A stretch of DNA of 11,389 nucleotides from Ruminococcus sp. UBA4385 (GTDB taxonomy: Bacteria > Bacillota_A > Clostridia > Oscillospirales > Ruminococcaceae). This document shows positions 1 through 7,175 of the stretch, one piece after another (the stretch's first letter is position 1; each line of letters starts with the position of its first letter). Made by a program: the position numbers and the translations under genes. The stretch lies in assembly GCA_002391065.1 (NCBI GenBank), contig DGRP01000083.1:1-11389 (forward strand), read 5' to 3'. The notes under the pieces are model-generated. The model did no database searches, was not told where the DNA came from, and saw only the letters and a list, made by a program, of their open reading frames with translations.

Positions 1-169
1 CGCCTCTGCACATCATCTGCCGTGTCAAGCTTGCTTGACGACCCGCTTATCCGTCGTATTACCCAAATTCTCCTTGACTTGCGTCAGCAAGCCTGCGTCG
101 AATTTAGGCAATCTGACGAAAATCTGGACGGCGCATCTGATGCACAGAGGTCGTGCGGTGTTGCCTTAA
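1..169 (-). mobile_element. MITE copy A (truncated by window edge), TTAA target site
   Basis: This is a short non-coding element matching the reverse complement of the element at 11159-11357, with about five mismatches over 169 bases. The outer inverted repeat GGCAACACCGCACGACC is present in reverse complement at the right end and is followed by TTAA at 166-169. By comparison with the complete copy, only the first 26 bases of the element and its left TTAA lie outside the window. Internal hairpins are visible, for example GTCAAGC-tt-GCTTGAC and CTTGC-gtca-GCAAG. It carries no transposase and no credible ORF, so it is a passenger element needing a transposase supplied elsewhere. The high similarity to the second copy suggests both moved fairly recently. 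Confidence 0.85.
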
Positions 170-198
170 TTGACTTTTTTACAGCATTATGATATAAT
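170..198 (+). promoter_or_regulatory. Sigma-A-type promoter, TTGACT-N17-TATAAT
   Basis: The -35 box TTGACT is at 170-175 and the -10 box TATAAT at 193-198, separated by exactly 17 bases. It faces the gene starting at 271 and would give a leader of roughly 65 bases. The -35 box begins at the base immediately after the TTAA that ends the MITE, so the element has replaced whatever sequence originally lay just upstream. Confidence 0.75.
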
Positions 199-270
199 TT
201 TCATCAACAGGCAACCGTTTGTGATCTATGTGGGTATATATTACAGAAATAAAAAAACGGAGGAATCATT

Positions 271-2556
271 ATGCCAACAAAAATAAATATACTGGACTTT
301 ACAGACCTTGGGTCAATAAATGAATCAACCGAGCTGTTTCCTCGTATTTATAATGAAGCTATTCAGGCAGCAGGGCAGAATACCTCTCCTGCTTTTGAAG
401 AAATACTTACTAAGTTTAACAATGTGTTCACCCTGATCCAGCGTAAGGCAATAAAGCAGCAGCCGATGAACGCTGCTGAGGCAGACGCATATACAAATGC
501 CGTACAGGATCTGAAGTCAGCACTGTCGGAGTTCCCGGGACACAACCCGAATGCAAGCGAACAGGAAAAGAACGCTGTAAATCAGCTGAAAGAAAGCTTT
601 GACGGTCATGACAAAAGGTTCAATGAGATAAACGGATATTTCAGAAAAGCCGCAACAAAAAAGTACCTTGGAGATACCTATGATCTTTTCTTTGATTATG
701 AGAGGAACATTAAAACCATCTATGGAGATAAGTACTATTCTTTAGAATCCAGACAGTCGCTTCCTAATCCTCATCATTATTCTGTTGACCGTACAGCGCT
801 TCAGAGCATTACAATGATGACTCTTGCCGACAGGGGCTATTCTATCGAGGAGATAACAGACCCCGATATGCTTCAGGACAAGAAGAAAGAAGTCTGCGAA
901 GAGGTTCTCGGACACATCAAGGGCGGAACAAAGAAGGATCAGGAGTGGCTTGCTAAGAAAATGTATAACGGTCATAAAAAAGCAGTTGCATTGATGAACA
1001 AAGCAGCCAATGAGATAGATTTTTCAAATCTTGATATTGGTCATGACAAGAAGGCTGTTCAGCTTGCTAAAATGGCAGATGCGACCTTTGACAGCTGGCA
1101 GGAGCTTGACCACTGCAAGGACGAGTTCACTGTGCTGGCTCAGAAGGATCATCCGGAGTGCAAAACTTATCTGGAATGCAAGAACAAGCTCTACAACGAA
1201 ATTCCGAGAACCTACAAGGCAGCTTTCCAGACAATTGCAGATGTTCCCTCACGAATGAATTCCTTTGACATCGCACCTACAAGCGGAAAGGCAATTTATA
1301 TAATTGCTGATCATGCTGCATTCCAGACCCATATAGGACTTCTTGCACAAAAGCAGAAGCAGTATGCAGGCACAGGTAAGCCGTTCTCGGAATGGCTTAC
1401 ACCTAATGAGCTTTTACAGAATGAAGCTTCCGTAACTGCAGCAGCCAGAAATTATATGTCAACTAAGTTCAATCATCTTAATACGCTAAATAAAGAGCAG
1501 CTTACTGCTGTAAGCAAGGATATCCTCTCGCTCGATTATGCAAAGAAAATTCGTATCAGCACCGAGCTCGATGATGACGGTATGAATAAGATCACAGGTA
1601 TACCCGAGAACGCAGAGGTTGACGGCCTTGTAAGAATGAGAACTGCTTCTAAGGCAGACAGCTTCGATGAGGTCATCGCAAATATCGAGGTAGCACGCAA
1701 TCTTGTACATTGGAACAGCGGTGAATTTTCTGACGCACGCTCTGCTCTGAAGGAGCTAAACACTGCATATAAGGCTTATCACAACCTCGACCACCCAACC
1801 GATGCCGAGCGTTCCAAAGCACTTGATGAGCTCAGAAAGAAGCAGGAAAAGGCCGAGCAGAAGCTCAACAAGTGGTTTGAGCGCAAGGCGAAAAACGGCT
1901 TTGTTGACAGCCCCGACCTTGTAAACGGCAAAAGCACTCAGCAGAAGCGTTATGATATTATGAAGCAGGCTCTGAATGAGACCAGGGCCATCAAGGCTGA
2001 CCTTGACAGAATGGCAAAGGACAGATATGAGGTAAACAACAAGTTCAATCTCAGCGAGTCCTACAGGAAGAGAGCAGAGCAGGCACAGGGCTATGAAAAA
2101 ATATCTCTCACAGGTGCAAGGGAAGCATACGAAAACCTGACCGAAACCTCACAGATGCTTGAGATAAACAAGCCTTTCTCAAAGGATGAAATGCAGGATA
2201 TAAAGAAGAACGTTGCAGCTATCATTTACGATCATCAGCTTCACAAGACCTACACTCAGGGCGAGATCAAAATGATAAAGGAAGACAAGGATATGTATCT
2301 GAACGCTGTTGAGAGGATAGAAAATTCGCAGGCTATGGAGCAGACTCTCAAGGGCTTTGACCGTAAGCAGCTCAGAGACCTTGTTGTAAGTCCTAAGAAA
2401 ACTATAGACAAGTTCCTCACAAATGAGATGAAGCTTGTCGGCAAGAAGAACAACAATATGAATGTCGAAAAAGGCGGAACAAAGCCTAAAAAGGCTGTAA
2501 AGACTACTGATGTAAAGAAAAAACAGAATCTAAAGTCAAAGAACATTGTAAAATAG
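271..2556 (+). CDS. Large helical protein of unknown function (761 aa)
   Basis: I do not recognise this protein. It is 761 residues, predominantly alpha-helical and highly charged, with no signal peptide and no membrane segment, so it looks cytoplasmic. The ATG at 271 has a GGAGG ribosome site at 259-263. No catalytic motif is visible. The last 40 residues are very basic and lysine-rich (KKAVKTTDVKKKQ and similar), suggesting binding to a nucleic acid or another acidic surface, or a disordered tail. A stretch from about residue 480 (around HWNSGEFSDARSALKEL) to about residue 700 lines up collinearly, at low similarity, with the C-terminal half of the protein at 2896-4365, which also ends in a basic tail containing KTT-VKK. 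It is transcribed from the promoter at 170-198 and ends at a terminator just after the stop. A structural or scaffolding role is possible, but the function is unknown. Confidence 0.9.
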   Translation: MPTKINILDFTDLGSINESTELFPRIYNEAIQAAGQNTSPAFEEILTKFNNVFTLIQRKAIKQQPMNAAEADAYTNAVQDLKSALSEFPGHNPNASEQEKNAVNQLKESFDGHDKRFNEINGYFRKAATKKYLGDTYDLFFDYERNIKTIYGDKYYSLESRQSLPNPHHYSVDRTALQSITMMTLADRGYSIEEITDPDMLQDKKKEVCEEVLGHIKGGTKKDQEWLAKKMYNGHKKAVALMNKAANEIDFSNLDIGHDKKAVQLAKMADATFDSWQELDHCKDEFTVLAQKDHPECKTYLECKNKLYNEIPRTYKAAFQTIADVPSRMNSFDIAPTSGKAIYIIADHAAFQTHIGLLAQKQKQYAGTGKPFSEWLTPNELLQNEASVTAAARNYMSTKFNHLNTLNKEQLTAVSKDILSLDYAKKIRISTELDDDGMNKITGIPENAEVDGLVRMRTASKADSFDEVIANIEVARNLVHWNSGEFSDARSALKELNTAYKAYHNLDHPTDAERSKALDELRKKQEKAEQKLNKWFERKAKNGFVDSPDLVNGKSTQQKRYDIMKQALNETRAIKADLDRMAKDRYEVNNKFNLSESYRKRAEQAQGYEKISLTGAREAYENLTETSQMLEINKPFSKDEMQDIKKNVAAIIYDHQLHKTYTQGEIKMIKEDKDMYLNAVERIENSQAMEQTLKGFDRKQLRDLVVSPKKTIDKFLTNEMKLVGKKNNNMNVEKGGTKPKKAVKTTDVKKKQNLKSKNIVK

Positions 2557-2563
2557 TTAATTC

Positions 2564-2598
2564 TATCCCCGAACTTTGCTGTTCGGGGATATCTGTTT
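2564..2598 (+). terminator. Intrinsic terminator of the 761-aa protein gene
   Basis: A perfect 11-bp stem TATCCCCGAAC / GTTCGGGGATA (2564-2574 and 2581-2591) has a 6-base loop and is followed by a short T-rich tail. It lies 8 bases after the stop codon. Its sequence resembles the second hairpin at 2751-2774. Confidence 0.7.
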
Positions 2599-2620
2599 TG
2601 GGTAGAAGTTCTAAAGAGGT

Positions 2621-2746
2621 ACGGGGCGATAGCCCCAGAGGGTAAGGGGCGAAGCCCCTCTCCTCTCATTCCGGCCGAGGCTGTCTGTACGAAGGTACAG
2701 ACCTGACGAGGCAAAGTCTGCACTATATTGAGTTTATCGACAAACT
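2621..2746. repeat. Cluster of GC-rich palindromes between two terminators
   Basis: This non-coding stretch holds several hairpins in a row: GGGGC-gata-GCCCC (2623-2636), AGGGGC-gaa-GCCCCT (2645-2659), the perfect GTCTGTAC-gaag-GTACAGAC (2683-2702), and AGTTT-atcgac-AAACT just before 2746. The density of GC palindromes in an otherwise AT-rich gap suggests a dispersed REP-like palindromic repeat or a small structured RNA. A leftward reading frame crosses it but has no ribosome site and overlaps the end of the upstream gene, so I do not call a gene. Confidence 0.45.
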
Positions 2747-2750
2747 GTTA

Positions 2751-2784
2751 TTCCCGAAAATCACTGTTCGGGGAGTATTTTTTT
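2751..2784 (+). terminator. Second terminator-like hairpin
   Basis: TTCCCGAA (2751-2758) pairs with TTCGGGGA (2767-2774, one G-T pair) across an 8-base loop and is followed by a run of seven T (2778-2784). The CCCGAA...TTCGGGG core repeats that of the hairpin at 2564-2591, although no gene lies between them. The remainder of the gap, 2785-2895, contains no promoter I would commit to; the ribosome site of the next gene is at 2883-2889. Confidence 0.6.
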
Positions 2785-2895
2785 AGGTGATTTTTTTTGG
2801 AGAAAAGCAGTTATTTGTGCAACCTGTTTCGGGTAATTCGGGTATTACTATCGAAAGGAAAAAATTTCCGATAAACCATTCAGGAGGAGAGCAAT

Positions 2896-4365
2896 ATGCC
2901 AAAAAATAAATTACTTGACGTGTTCAAAAATGATAATTTTAATAAGGAAAGCTTCAAGAAAGAAGCTATAGACAGAGGCTGGAATCCTGCCCGTGACAAG
3001 AAGGTCCTTGATAATCTTTTCATAGCTATGGAATGTATCATAAAGGAGCAGAACGAGGAAAAGGCAAGGAAGGCTAAGGAAGCCTTGTCACTGCTTATAA
3101 TCAACGGCTGCCTGCTTACCCAAAGGGCTGACCCTCTTGATGAGTTCCTCGATTTTCACCCTGCTGCTCAAAATTATTATCACCCGCAGAGGGAGACCTG
3201 CTATGCGGAACTTCGCAAGTATTCCACCGATCTGCTTGACATTGAAGAGCCGAACAATGAGTCTGCTCCAATGCCCGAGGCCGATAACTTCTCAATAGTG
3301 CCTGTCCCGGAGGTAAAGGACAGCGGAAGCGGCGGCGGTATTTCAGCAGAGGATAAAAACAAGAAAAAAATCAAGGCAAATGAGAATATCATAATCCCGA
3401 ACTTTGAGGAGGGCAGTGCTCCTCCTGTTGAAGATCTTGATGCGCCTGCTGCGTTTGGTACGCAAAGCATCAAAGTTGAGCAGCCCAAGGAAGAAGCTGA
3501 TCCCGTCGGCCAAGAGGTCATTGATGTAATGGAGCTTCTTGCTGCAAACAATAACGGCAAAAATAATCAGAACGAGAATGTCATAAATGACGATCCCATA
3601 AATGAAGCGCCGAAGCAGCCTGCGCCCAAGAAAAAGGGAATTCCTTCGGCAGCGGCAGTGTTCTTCGGAGCAAGGCTTTGTGAGTGCGACGGCATACTTA
3701 CAAATCGCTGGAATTTCAGCCATACCGATGAGCACCGAGCTCTTGCGGCTGCGTTCAGAACGCTCAAAAATGTCGGAGATCCCGACTCTGCGCAGTACGA
3801 TTACAACGCTAAGAAGTCGGCTTTGATAGATGCAAGAAATGCAGCCAAAGCGTACATCAAGGCTAAGCTTAATTATGATAACGAGGACAAACCCGCCGAC
3901 TGGAGACCGGGCAGCCCTGCAGGAAGAGACCGCTTTAACGGAGCGCTTCAGCTTGTAATAAACGTTACAGAGGAAATGAAGCGTCTTGGAATGAAGGTCG
4001 AAAAGGAGAATGAGATCTTTGCAGAGCAGTGCAAGGTCAGAAAAGCCTTCAACCCTAAGAAGAACATATCTGTAAAATCGAAGTATTCTGCAACAAACAA
4101 GTGTGTGAATACTATCCTTATGGATAAGCTCGGCAGCAAGCCTACAAAGCAGGTCAAGGAGCTTATGATAGCTGATAAGCAAAATGCAGAAGACGTCAAG
4201 AGAGTAGCTGACCTTGCGGTTGCAAAGAAAGGCGGACGGGTTTACGGAGACTACATTGAAAAGGCAGAGATCATTCAGAGTAACAATCCTCAGGCTGTTC
4301 CAAAAACAACCGTAAAGAAATCAGGTGCTAAGATTGTAAAAGACAATCTGCTTAAAAACGGATAA
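2896..4365 (+). CDS. Protein of unknown function with acidic/proline linker and helical C-terminal module (489 aa)
   Basis: I do not recognise this protein. The ATG at 2896 is preceded by GGAGGAG at 2883-2889. Residues 1-115 are helical. Residues about 117-250 are a low-complexity linker rich in Glu, Asp, Pro, Asn and Lys, probably disordered. Residues about 255-460 form a second helical module, and the last 20 residues are basic (KTTVKKSGAK). There is no signal peptide or membrane segment. The C-terminal module shares order and spacing with the upstream 761-aa protein: a WN motif, then an AL-rich helix, an AL...R...KA...KL helix pair, and a late helix resembling VNTILMDKL, then KELMIADKQNAEDVKRVADL. 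I infer distant paralogy and probably a shared role. No enzyme motif is seen. The gene ends at the bidirectional terminator at 4399-4431. Confidence 0.88.
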   Translation: MPKNKLLDVFKNDNFNKESFKKEAIDRGWNPARDKKVLDNLFIAMECIIKEQNEEKARKAKEALSLLIINGCLLTQRADPLDEFLDFHPAAQNYYHPQRETCYAELRKYSTDLLDIEEPNNESAPMPEADNFSIVPVPEVKDSGSGGGISAEDKNKKKIKANENIIIPNFEEGSAPPVEDLDAPAAFGTQSIKVEQPKEEADPVGQEVIDVMELLAANNNGKNNQNENVINDDPINEAPKQPAPKKKGIPSAAAVFFGARLCECDGILTNRWNFSHTDEHRALAAAFRTLKNVGDPDSAQYDYNAKKSALIDARNAAKAYIKAKLNYDNEDKPADWRPGSPAGRDRFNGALQLVINVTEEMKRLGMKVEKENEIFAEQCKVRKAFNPKKNISVKSKYSATNKCVNTILMDKLGSKPTKQVKELMIADKQNAEDVKRVADLAVAKKGGRVYGDYIEKAEIIQSNNPQAVPKTTVKKSGAKIVKDNLLKNG

Positions 4366-4398
4366 TGAGTTAATTTTTCATAGTGGCCTTTTGATGAA

Positions 4399-4431
4399 AA
4401 TATCCGCAGGGAAGTGCTCCCTGCGGATATT
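4399..4431. terminator. Bidirectional terminator between convergent genes
   Basis: A perfect 14-bp stem AATATCCGCAGGGA / TCCCTGCGGATATT (4399-4412 and 4418-4431) has a 5-base loop AGTGC. It sits between the stop of the rightward gene (4365) and the stop of the leftward lipoprotein gene (4439). Leftward transcripts meet a run of four U directly after the stem; the rightward tail is weaker (CTCTTTA). Confidence 0.8.
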
Positions 4432-4438
4432 CTCTTTA

Positions 4439-5365
4439 TCAGTATTTCAGTATTTTAACATCGCCCGATGAGGTATCTATGCTGAGCTCATTTGTACCGC
4501 TGCCGCAGATGTAGGTATCATCGCCCTTTTTTGACATCGGAAGCTCATAGTCAATATCGCCCGAGGCTGTGTCGATCTCAGCTGTGAAGTCGGCGTTTTC
4601 GGGGAGATAGAGCTCAATGTCACCCGAGGAAGCCTCAATGCTTGTGTCGGAGGGCATTTCAGCAAGCCTTATCACCTTGTCGCCCGAGGACGAATCAACG
4701 CTGAGCTTGTCGGTGTGTTCTGCACTTATCTTAATATCTCCCGAGGAGGTTTCAGCGCTTATGCTGTCAGCCTTGCCCGTCTGCTCTATGGAAACCTCTC
4801 CCGAGGAGCACTCGGCGGATATTTCTGAAGCCTCGCCCGAGAAGCTGATATTGCCCGATGAGGTATCAGCCGAGAAGCTGTCTGCGCTGCCGTTATAGGT
4901 CATATTGCCTGAGGAAGCGTCCATGCTGACTTTTTCCGAGCTGAGCCCCTCGACGGTTGCGTCAGCGGAGGAGCAGTCCACGCTGATGTCCCTGAAGTCC
5001 GTGTCTTTGGGAACGCTTATTTCAAGGGTTTTATCCTCATCGCACCTTTCTCCCGACTTGCAGAAGCGTATATGAAGAGTGCTGCCCTCTGCCCAGCTGT
5101 GAACCTTGTATTTGTCATCGAGCTCGTTCTTTGAGGTTTCCTTTATGCTGACATCTTTGCTGTCAGAAGCGCTCACTGTTATCTTTCCCGTCGGCCAGTC
5201 AATATCGAGCTTATCTATCTTGTCCGTGATTTCACGGTCTCCTGCCGTGTACTTATCAGCGTTTGAATACTTCACTGTTGAGCCGTTTATAAAGCCCGCC
5301 GAACAGCCGCACAGACACATCATAGCGGCACTTATCAATGCTCCGAAAACTATTTTCTTTTTCAT
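4439..5365 (-). CDS. DUF4097-type lipoprotein with nine Ser-Ser-Gly repeats
   Basis: This is a 308-residue exported lipoprotein. I chose the ATG at 5363-5365 (MKKKIVFGAL...) because it has a GGAGG site in front and starts a lipoprotein signal peptide ending in LCGC, with Cys21 the likely lipidated residue. A start further upstream at 5467 would overlap the preceding gene and bury the signal. From about residue 131, a motif of the form (D/E)(A/T/C)SSG(D/N) recurs nine times (near 132, 151, 169, 187, 207, 226, 246, 268 and 299), spaced about 18-30 residues. This is the pattern of stacked beta-helix turns in the DUF4097 'putative adhesin' family, here on the outer face of the membrane. The ATG lies one base after the stop of the anti-sigma gene, so the two are translationally coupled. 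It is probably an envelope-stress or surface factor controlled by the sigma factor of the operon; its ligand is unknown. Confidence 0.85.
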   Translation of the reverse strand: MKKKIVFGALISAAMMCLCGCSAGFINGSTVKYSNADKYTAGDREITDKIDKLDIDWPTGKITVSASDSKDVSIKETSKNELDDKYKVHSWAEGSTLHIRFCKSGERCDEDKTLEISVPKDTDFRDISVDCSSADATVEGLSSEKVSMDASSGNMTYNGSADSFSADTSSGNISFSGEASEISAECSSGEVSIEQTGKADSISAETSSGDIKISAEHTDKLSVDSSSGDKVIRLAEMPSDTSIEASSGDIELYLPENADFTAEIDTASGDIDYELPMSKKGDDTYICGSGTNELSIDTSSGDVKILKY

Positions 5366-5366
5366 T

Positions 5367-6329
5367 TTACTTCCTCCTCTTTTTACCTGTAAGCACTCCG
5401 ATGAGTGCGAATACTGCTCCGATAATAAGACAGATAACTGCCGTTGCAGGAAAGCTGCTGAATTCAACTCTTGTGCCGAAGGCTTCGATATAGAATACCG
5501 AGCTCATATCGCCGATACCAAAAACGAAATTGCAGACTATCATTATCACACCCGTTATGCCGAGTGCCGCTGCTGCTTTGAGTGCCCTTCCTGTCTTGAA
5601 ATATCTGATAGTCAGGAACAGTGCCCATGCCCAGAAAAGTATCGGAAGGGAAATCATTCCCGCAAGCTTGTAGTATCCTGCCCCGAGACTGTGTTCAAGC
5701 CCTATGCAGAGCATCATCAGCACAAACAGAACAGTATCGAGTGTCATCACCGAGAGACCTTTGCGCTTTTTTATTTTTGAGGCTATCGGCTTTGCCTTTA
5801 CCGCAAACGGAGCAAAGAACACTGATAGTCCGAAAAGTGCAGCTGTCGCTGCGGTGAAGAACCAGCCGCCCCCTCCGACAACGCTGCATACACCGAGCAG
5901 GAGCACAAGGCTCACGCTGAACGAACCGAGCGTCCAGAGACCCTTATTTTCGGGTGCAAGAAGCGGTACAGCTATCAGTGATGCAGGCACAAGCATTGCC
6001 GCCAGTACTATCATTACCCATGAAAGACCGCCTGTTGAAAGTCCGACTATCAGGCATATCAGAACAGGGAGCATGAATATTCCTGCAAACACAGTTCCGA
6101 GAACTGCGCTTTTGCGCTTAAAGAATTTTGCCTGCGAGGAAAGAGCGTCCTCACGCTCAATGTCGATTACGCTTTCGATCTCTCCGCTTGACCTCAGCTC
6201 ATTAAGATAATCTGAGCACGCCCTGCATTCCCCGAGGTGCTCCTCTACTATCTGACGGCTGCTTTCGCTGCATACATCGTCCTGATACAGCGGCAGAAGG
6301 TCTCTTATTAAATCGCAGTTATACTTCAT
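5367..6329 (-). CDS. Membrane anti-sigma factor with zinc-finger (zf-HC2) domain
   Basis: This is a 320-residue protein that likely holds the ECF sigma factor inactive at the membrane. The N-terminus has the zf-HC2 / ZAS pattern: Cys5, then His31-x3-Cys35-x2-Cys38 (HLGECRAC). The Cys-to-His spacing of 26 fits the zinc ligands of known ZAS anti-sigma factors. The sequence CDLIRDLLPLYQDD is typical of the Firmicutes branch. After a short linker come about eight hydrophobic segments (roughly residues 75-97, 102-123, 133-150, 152-174, 191-213, 222-241, 250-270 and 287-310), ending in a basic tail GKKRRK. That is more membrane spans than the single one usual in ECF anti-sigma factors. The start overlaps the end of the sigma gene by 11 bases, and the stop is one base from the next start, indicating tight stoichiometric expression. 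The inducing signal cannot be read from the sequence. Confidence 0.87.
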   Translation of the reverse strand: MKYNCDLIRDLLPLYQDDVCSESSRQIVEEHLGECRACSDYLNELRSSGEIESVIDIEREDALSSQAKFFKRKSAVLGTVFAGIFMLPVLICLIVGLSTGGLSWVMIVLAAMLVPASLIAVPLLAPENKGLWTLGSFSVSLVLLLGVCSVVGGGGWFFTAATAALFGLSVFFAPFAVKAKPIASKIKKRKGLSVMTLDTVLFVLMMLCIGLEHSLGAGYYKLAGMISLPILFWAWALFLTIRYFKTGRALKAAAALGITGVIMIVCNFVFGIGDMSSVFYIEAFGTRVEFSSFPATAVICLIIGAVFALIGVLTGKKRRK

Positions 6330-6810
6330 TGTTGTCTAACCTCTCTTTCAGTTTCATTCTGGCACGGTGATAGGTGACTCTTGCCCACGATTCTGTTTTC
6401 TTGAAGATGACGCCTATCTGCTGGAAGGAAAGCTCTCCGAAAACCCTGAGCTCAAATATCTCTTTATATGGCTCTCCGAGCTCATGGAGCGCAAGGTGTA
6501 TCCGAAAGCTCTGATCCTTATCGGTAATGCTTTGTTCAAGGCTTTTGTCATTGTCGGGAGTGTCCTCGGGTATCTCACCGCCGTGACGGGAATTTCTTCT
6601 CAGCTCGTCTGTATACAGGTTTTTGGCGATCGCACACAGCCACGACAGCTGGTCGGATTTCCCCTTAAACTTACTCTTCGAGGTCATAGCCTTGAAAAAT
6701 GTCTCCTGAGTGATTTCCTGAGCAGTATCTTTATTTCCTGCCAATGTCATCACAAACGAATATACCTTCATATAGCAGGTCTCATACATCTTTTCGAGGG
6801 TATCGTCCAC
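6319..6810 (-). CDS. ECF-type RNA polymerase sigma factor
   Basis: This is an ECF sigma factor of about 163 residues. Region 2 runs from TLEKMYETCYMKVYSFV through AQEITQETFFKA and LSWLCAIAKNLYTDELRR, the core-binding and -10 recognition segment. Region 4 is LALHELGEPYKEIFELRVFGELSFQQIG...RARMKLKERL, the helix-turn-helix that reads the -35 box. The start is a GTG. AAAGGAGGTG is centred near 6822, and either the GTG at 6808-6810 (10 bases after GGAGG) or the one at 6814-6816 (4 bases) could be used; I prefer the former. The frame stays open to an ATG at 6912, but that codon lies at the predicted start point of the upstream promoter, has no ribosome site and encodes a Lys/Phe tract, so I reject it. 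The gene overlaps the anti-sigma gene by 11 bases. Confidence 0.88.
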   Translation of the reverse strand: MDDTLEKMYETCYMKVYSFVMTLAGNKDTAQEITQETFFKAMTSKSKFKGKSDQLSWLCAIAKNLYTDELRRNSRHGGEIPEDTPDNDKSLEQSITDKDQSFRIHLALHELGEPYKEIFELRVFGELSFQQIGVIFKKTESWARVTYHRARMKLKERLDNNEV

Positions 6811-6846
6811 TGTCACCGCACCTCCTTTCTTTTGCCTTACATTGGT

Positions 6847-6874
6847 TAGACGGAGAAGTTCCGATTTCGTTACA
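6847..6874 (-). promoter_or_regulatory. Putative ECF autoregulatory promoter, TGTAAC-N16-CGTCTA
   Basis: On the minus strand, TGTAAC (6869-6874) and CGTCTA (6847-6852) are separated by exactly 16 bases. An AAC-containing -35 box and a CGTC -10 box at this spacing match promoters read by Bacillus ECF factors such as SigM, SigW and SigX. Transcription would start about 20 bases before the ribosome site of the sigma gene, so the operon is probably activated by its own sigma factor. I see no second copy of this pattern in the window. Confidence 0.6.
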
Positions 6875-6922
6875 AAAAAAATAAAAAATTTTTTTCTCTT
6901 TTTTTCAGGCATTTATATAATT

Positions 6923-6951
6923 ATAATACTATATATATCAGCAAAAATCAA
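6923..6951 (-). promoter_or_regulatory. Housekeeping-type promoter for the sigma operon, TTGATT-N17-TATTAT
   Basis: On the minus strand, TTGATT (6946-6951) and TATTAT (6923-6928) are 17 bases apart; a better -10 (TATAAT) exists three bases further on but at a poorer spacing. It would supply basal transcription upstream of the ECF promoter, giving a leader of about 100 bases that includes an A-rich and U-rich tract. Confidence 0.5.
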
Positions 6952-6960
6952 TACATAACA

Positions 6961-7000
6961 GCAGGAATATCAGCAGTCGGACATTCCTGCCGTTTCTTTT
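6961..7000 (+). terminator. Terminator-like hairpin in the divergent spacer
   Basis: GCAGGAAT (6961-6968) pairs with ATTCCTGC (6983-6990) across a 14-base loop, followed by a T-rich tract (TTTCTTTTT). No rightward gene ends here. It may stop antisense transcription coming through the sigma operon before it reaches the regulator promoter, or serve as an operator-like palindrome between the two divergent operons. Confidence 0.35.
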
Positions 7001-7107
7001 TGTGATTTAGCCCAAAGCAGAAATCAGTCGGGCAAGTGTAAAATTTTTTCTTTTTTTTATGTTTTCTTTTATAATGTATAATGGGCTTTTTGTCAGGTTA
7101 GTAATGG

Positions 7108-7136
7108 TTGACAAGAGAAAAAATATTTTGTATAAT
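7108..7136 (+). promoter_or_regulatory. Consensus promoter TTGACA-N17-TATAAT for the regulator/kinase operon
   Basis: A perfect -35 TTGACA (7108-7113), 17-base spacer and perfect -10 TATAAT (7131-7136) lie 39 bases before the response regulator start. Just upstream, GGTTA and GGTTG recur 10 bases apart (about 7097-7111) and overlap the -35 box; the one-turn spacing could suit a LytTR-type regulator, but this is weak evidence. A second possible -10 (TATAAT, 7070-7075) has no good -35. Confidence 0.8.
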
Positions 7137-7175
7137 ACATTTTGATTTTGAATCTGTAACTGTGGGGGGATATGA

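Noticed and set aside
2256..2723. Leftward reading frame of 155 residues over the end of the first gene and the palindromic spacer
   Set aside because: It overlaps a well-supported gene on the other strand, has no ribosome site, and its first part is a translation of the GC palindromes.
3343..4182. Leftward 279-residue frame inside the 489-aa protein gene
   Set aside because: It lies fully antisense to a gene with a good ribosome site, and its Cys/Arg/Leu-rich composition is typical of a shadow frame.
4617..4898. Rightward serine/glutamate-rich repeat frame
   Set aside because: It is the mirror image of the Ser-Ser-Gly repeats of the leftward lipoprotein gene; no start signal supports it.
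5366..5467. Longer N-terminus for the lipoprotein
   Set aside because: It would overlap the anti-sigma gene and hide a clear signal peptide and lipobox behind 34 extra residues.
5106..5780. Rightward 224-residue frame
   Set aside because: It is antisense across the lipoprotein/anti-sigma junction, with no domain and no ribosome site.
6811..6912. Upstream ATG start for the sigma factor
   Set aside because: The ATG sits at the predicted start point of the housekeeping promoter, lacks a ribosome site, adds a Lys/Phe-rich non-conserved tract, and would place the ECF promoter inside the coding region.
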